Shown one piece after another: positions 4,553 through 7,152 of a stretch of 7,152 bases of DNA. Every line of letters starts with the position of its first letter. The stretch's first letter is position 1. This stretch comes from JADJEI01 sp035328465 (GTDB taxonomy: Bacteria > Bacteroidota > Ignavibacteria > Ignavibacteriales > Ignavibacteriaceae). Made by a program: the position numbers and the translations under genes. The DNA is taken from NCBI GenBank assembly GCA_035328465.1, contig DAOLIQ010000124.1:1-7152 (forward strand), written 5' to 3'. Under the pieces are notes generated by a model. The model did no database searches. It was not told the DNA's origin and saw only the letters and a program-made list of their open reading frames with translations.

Positions 4553-6976
4553 ATGAAAAAAATCTACTTACTATTTTTGTTTATTGTACTGACTAACAGT
4601 AAAAATTTATTTGCTCAGAGAAATTTTGAGAAAAAAGACGTCGGCATGGTTGCTGGTCGTGTTCTTGATAATGATTCTAAAGCAGCAATTGAATATGCTA
4701 ATATTGTTTTATTGTCAATTCAGGATTCAACTGTCATCACAGGAACAGTTACTGATGTGAATGGTCAATTTAGGCTGGGTGATATTTCCTTCGGAAAATA
4801 TTTATTGGACGTGAGATTCATTGGTTACCAAAACCAACGGTTCGATATTGAATTAACTTCTGAAAAACGATTCGCAAATCTGGGCGATATTATGATTAAG
4901 CCGGATGCACTCCAATTAAATGATGTTGTTATTGAAGGTGAACGCTCGCCGGTTTCCTACCAGATTGATAAAAAAGTTATTGATGTTGATAAGATGCAAA
5001 CTGTCATTTCAGGTAACGCCGCTGATGTTTTACAAAATGTACCTTCTGTAACGGTAGATATTGACGGCAATGTCAGCCTTCGCGGCAGTTCAAACTTTAC
5101 TGTGCTGATTGACGGCAGACCTTCAATCATCAGCGCGCAGGATGCGCTTCAGCAAATACCGGCTAACTCAATTCAGAACATTGAAATCATTACTAACCCC
5201 TCCGCTAAATATAACCCCGAAGGTACTGCTGGAATCATAAATATTATTTTGAAAAAAAATCAAAACCTCGGGTTGAGCGGAACTATTAATACGAATGTCG
5301 GCTTAAATGAAAAGTACGGCGGGGATTTTTTATTTCAATATAAAACTTCGGATATCACTTATGTTTTAGGTATGGATTACAACAAGAGAATTTCTCCCGG
5401 AACAAGATTACAGGAAAACACTTACTTATTCGGAAGCACAACTTCATTTATTAATTCTTCGGGTGATACTGAATGGGGACGAATTGGATTAGGGGTTAGA
5501 GCCGGAATGGAATTCAATCTGGGTGAAAGTGAATTTATAAATCTAATGGGACGATATGGAACGCGAAACGGCTTACGAAATTTCAATTCTGATTTTGAAA
5601 ACTGGACAAACCTCGACCCCTCCGTTTCAACTTACAAAAGTATAAGTACAAGTGACCGAGTTGGTGATTATGCCGGCGCCAACCTTACTTACATTCATAA
5701 ATTTGAAGGCAAAGGACACGAAATAAAAACCGAATTAAATTTCGGCTACGATAATGGTGATGATTCAACTATTACAGAATCAATTTCCAATGGTGAAGTT
5801 TTTTATGGGCAAAGAACAAACGAGTTTGGTCCTTCCAGAAGCTTTCAAGCTAAAATTGATTATACATTACCTCTAACTGAAACGAGAAAATTTGAGGCTG
5901 GATATGCGGGAGATCTCTCGAATAATGACGAGAATAATGAACTGCTTACTTACGACACCCTTTCAGGTGTTTATCAATTTCAGCCGCTGTTTAGTAATCT
6001 GAATAAATTTAAAACTAACAATCAGGCTCTTTACGGAATTTATTCGGATCAGTTTGGAGATTTTGGAATTCAGGGGGGGTTTAGAAGCGAATATACTTAC
6101 AGATCAATTACGCTTCTAAATACTGATGAGAATTTTACAATTGACCGCTGGGATTACTTCCCCACCCTGCATTCTTCTTATAAATTCAGCGAGGGCACTC
6201 AATTGATGGCTAGCTACACGCGCCGGATTCAACGCCCGAGGGGATGGGACCTTGAACCATTCATCACCTGGATCGACGCAAATAATGTTCGCGTCGGAAA
6301 TCCGGATTTGCTCCCTGAATTGATTGATTCTTACGAAGCGGGAGTTCAAACATATCTCGGAAGTGTTTCAATCTCGGCTGAAGTTTATCATCGTTTTACA
6401 AATAACAAAGTTGATCGTATCAGATCGGTTTATGAAGAAAACGTCAGTCTAAACTCAGTTGCAAATATCGGAAAAGATTTTTCGACCGGCAGTGAGTTTA
6501 TGTTTATCTTTGATCTTTTCAAATTCTGGAACGTAAACGCAATGGCTAATATTTATGATTATAGAATTGAAGGAGTGTTGTATGGTGAACCATTCTCCAG
6601 AAAAAGTTTTAACTGGAATTCCAGGCTGAATAATGTTTTTAAGCTGGGGGTAGATACTCAACTTCAACTGAACCTGAATTATAACAGCCCCACTGTTTCG
6701 TCACAAGGTACATGGGAAGAATCTTACTCTGCAGATATTTCAGCAAAACAGGATTTCCTTGAAAAGATGCTTTCACTCACTCTTCAGGTGCAGAATATTT
6801 TTGGCACATCAAATCATGCTTTCAGTTCTTCCGGACCGGATTTTTCAACCTATAATAGCTTTAAAAGGGAATCCCCTATTGTAATGCTTAGTGTCCGTCT
6901 TAATTTTAATAATTACAAACCTAAAAAAGATCCCCGTACTGGTGAAGGAATGATGGATGGAGGCGAAGAATTTTAG
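4553..6976 (+). CDS. TonB-dependent receptor-like outer-membrane beta-barrel protein
   Basis: The 807-residue product has a signal peptide (1-21, ending LFAQ). A carboxypeptidase-regulatory-like beta-sandwich follows (about 32-117, VAGRVLDNDSKAAIEYANI, GQFRLGDISFGKYLLDVRFIGY). DVVIEGE (124-130) may serve as a TonB box. The TonB-type plug spans about 137-235 with NVPSVTVDIDGNVSLRGSS, VLIDGRPS and PSAKYNPEGTAGIINI. The rest (about 240-785) is an outer-membrane barrel of the OMP_b-brl_3 type, including RRIQRPRGWDLEPF, VGNPDLLPE and a closing SVRLNFNNY strand. A short acidic tail (789-807, KPKKDPRTGEGMMDGGEEF) follows the last strand, as in many relatives. It probably takes up or binds a ligand at the outer membrane with TonB-ExbBD energy; the ligand is unknown, and no SusD partner is seen. 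It is a single gene with its own terminator, divergent from RR2. Length is normal and no defect is seen. Confidence 0.93.
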   Translation: MKKIYLLFLFIVLTNSKNLFAQRNFEKKDVGMVAGRVLDNDSKAAIEYANIVLLSIQDSTVITGTVTDVNGQFRLGDISFGKYLLDVRFIGYQNQRFDIELTSEKRFANLGDIMIKPDALQLNDVVIEGERSPVSYQIDKKVIDVDKMQTVISGNAADVLQNVPSVTVDIDGNVSLRGSSNFTVLIDGRPSIISAQDALQQIPANSIQNIEIITNPSAKYNPEGTAGIINIILKKNQNLGLSGTINTNVGLNEKYGGDFLFQYKTSDITYVLGMDYNKRISPGTRLQENTYLFGSTTSFINSSGDTEWGRIGLGVRAGMEFNLGESEFINLMGRYGTRNGLRNFNSDFENWTNLDPSVSTYKSISTSDRVGDYAGANLTYIHKFEGKGHEIKTELNFGYDNGDDSTITESISNGEVFYGQRTNEFGPSRSFQAKIDYTLPLTETRKFEAGYAGDLSNNDENNELLTYDTLSGVYQFQPLFSNLNKFKTNNQALYGIYSDQFGDFGIQGGFRSEYTYRSITLLNTDENFTIDRWDYFPTLHSSYKFSEGTQLMASYTRRIQRPRGWDLEPFITWIDANNVRVGNPDLLPELIDSYEAGVQTYLGSVSISAEVYHRFTNNKVDRIRSVYEENVSLNSVANIGKDFSTGSEFMFIFDLFKFWNVNAMANIYDYRIEGVLYGEPFSRKSFNWNSRLNNVFKLGVDTQLQLNLNYNSPTVSSQGTWEESYSADISAKQDFLEKMLSLTLQVQNIFGTSNHAFSSSGPDFSTYNSFKRESPIVMLSVRLNFNNYKPKKDPRTGEGMMDGGEEF

Positions 6977-7036
6977 TTTTTAAAAAACCTTTGACTTCAC
7001 GGCTTAAATTTTAACTTATCATATTTTTAATAAATT

Positions 7037-7070
7037 AAAATCCTGCTTTTGTTGCGGGAGTTTTTTATTT
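7037..7070 (+). terminator. Intrinsic terminator after the outer-membrane protein gene
   Basis: TCCTGC (7041-7046) pairs with GCGGGA (7054-7059), with one T-G wobble and a 7-nt loop, followed by GTTTTTTATTT. AAAA (7037-7040) can pair with the first Ts past a bulged G. It lies 65 nt after the stop codon. The A-run before the stem could let it also work on the minus strand for a convergent gene. Confidence 0.8.
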
Positions 7071-7099
7071 GAAACTTCACCCCATTATTATTTCTTGGC

Positions 7100-7152
7100 A
7101 CATAAGATTGGAAATACTGTATCCAAGATAGAATCTTCGGTGTCCAAGATGT
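7100..7152. repeat. Start of a degenerate 21-bp tandem repeat, continues past the window
   Basis: AAGAT occurs at 7104, 7125 and 7146, exactly 21 bp apart. TCCAAGAT is exact at 7122-7129 and 7143-7150, and further positions agree across the units at 7100-7120, 7121-7141 and 7142-7152. The minus strand is open for 20 codons from the edge to a stop at 7088-7090 (residues ILDTEDSILDT...). The plus strand is also open and gives 7-residue units (SKIESSV). The data do not decide between a non-coding minisatellite and the end of a repetitive protein gene. Confidence 0.5.

Noticed and set aside
6116..6667. Two minus-strand open frames inside the outer-membrane protein gene
   Set aside because: Fully within the barrel coding sequence, with no independent start signal or family pattern.
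7095..7110. Sigma-54 promoter (TGGCAC...TTGG)
   Set aside because: The -24 TGGCAC is good, but the -12 element has TTGG in place of TTGC, and the spacing is off by one.
1..7152. CRISPR array, tRNA or rRNA genes
   Set aside because: No regularly spaced repeats with unique spacers, no cloverleaf and no ribosomal RNA motifs were seen on either strand.

Overview
This is a chromosomal segment from an AT-rich, Gram-negative bacterium. The large outer-membrane protein (carboxypeptidase-regulatory-like domain, TonB-type plug, OMP beta-barrel) is typical of the Bacteroidota/Ignavibacteriota/Chlorobiota group. Shine-Dalgarno-like AAGGA motifs precede at least two starts, and TATAAT-like -10 boxes are visible. 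That fits an Ignavibacteria-like lineage somewhat better than classical Bacteroidetes, but the assignment is an inference and goes no deeper.

From left to right, five genes lie on the minus strand: a cobalamin-binding radical SAM enzyme cut by the left edge (1-731), a small Tyr-rich secreted protein (910-1419), a NarL/LuxR-type response regulator RR1 (1480-2169), a secreted protein of unknown function (2342-3016), and a second, paralogous response regulator RR2 (3335-4027). A 525-bp divergent intergenic region follows (4028-4552). It holds a candidate RR2 promoter with an upstream inverted repeat, a 130-bp MITE-like element with perfect 16-bp terminal inverted repeats, and a candidate extended -10 promoter. 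On the plus strand an 807-residue TonB-receptor-like outer-membrane protein (4553-6976) ends in a good intrinsic terminator. The last ~50 bases begin a degenerate 21-bp tandem repeat that runs off the window.

The two regulators are about 57% identical by eye and share an unusual receiver: Asp56 is present, but the switch Thr/Ser is Asp in both. No histidine kinase is visible. The two exported proteins and the outer-membrane protein suggest the locus concerns the cell envelope, with the regulators controlling neighbouring genes. That link rests on position only.

The least explained signal is a short intergenic element found three times in the same orientation (818-872, 2264-2330, 3271-3325), each just 3' of a minus-strand stop codon. 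Its core is close to GGATGAAAAAGGA, and a short ATCT...AGAT inverted pair follows. A GC-rich 36-nt hairpin (3110-3145) in an otherwise AT-rich gap is a second unexplained item. Neither was matched to a named family.
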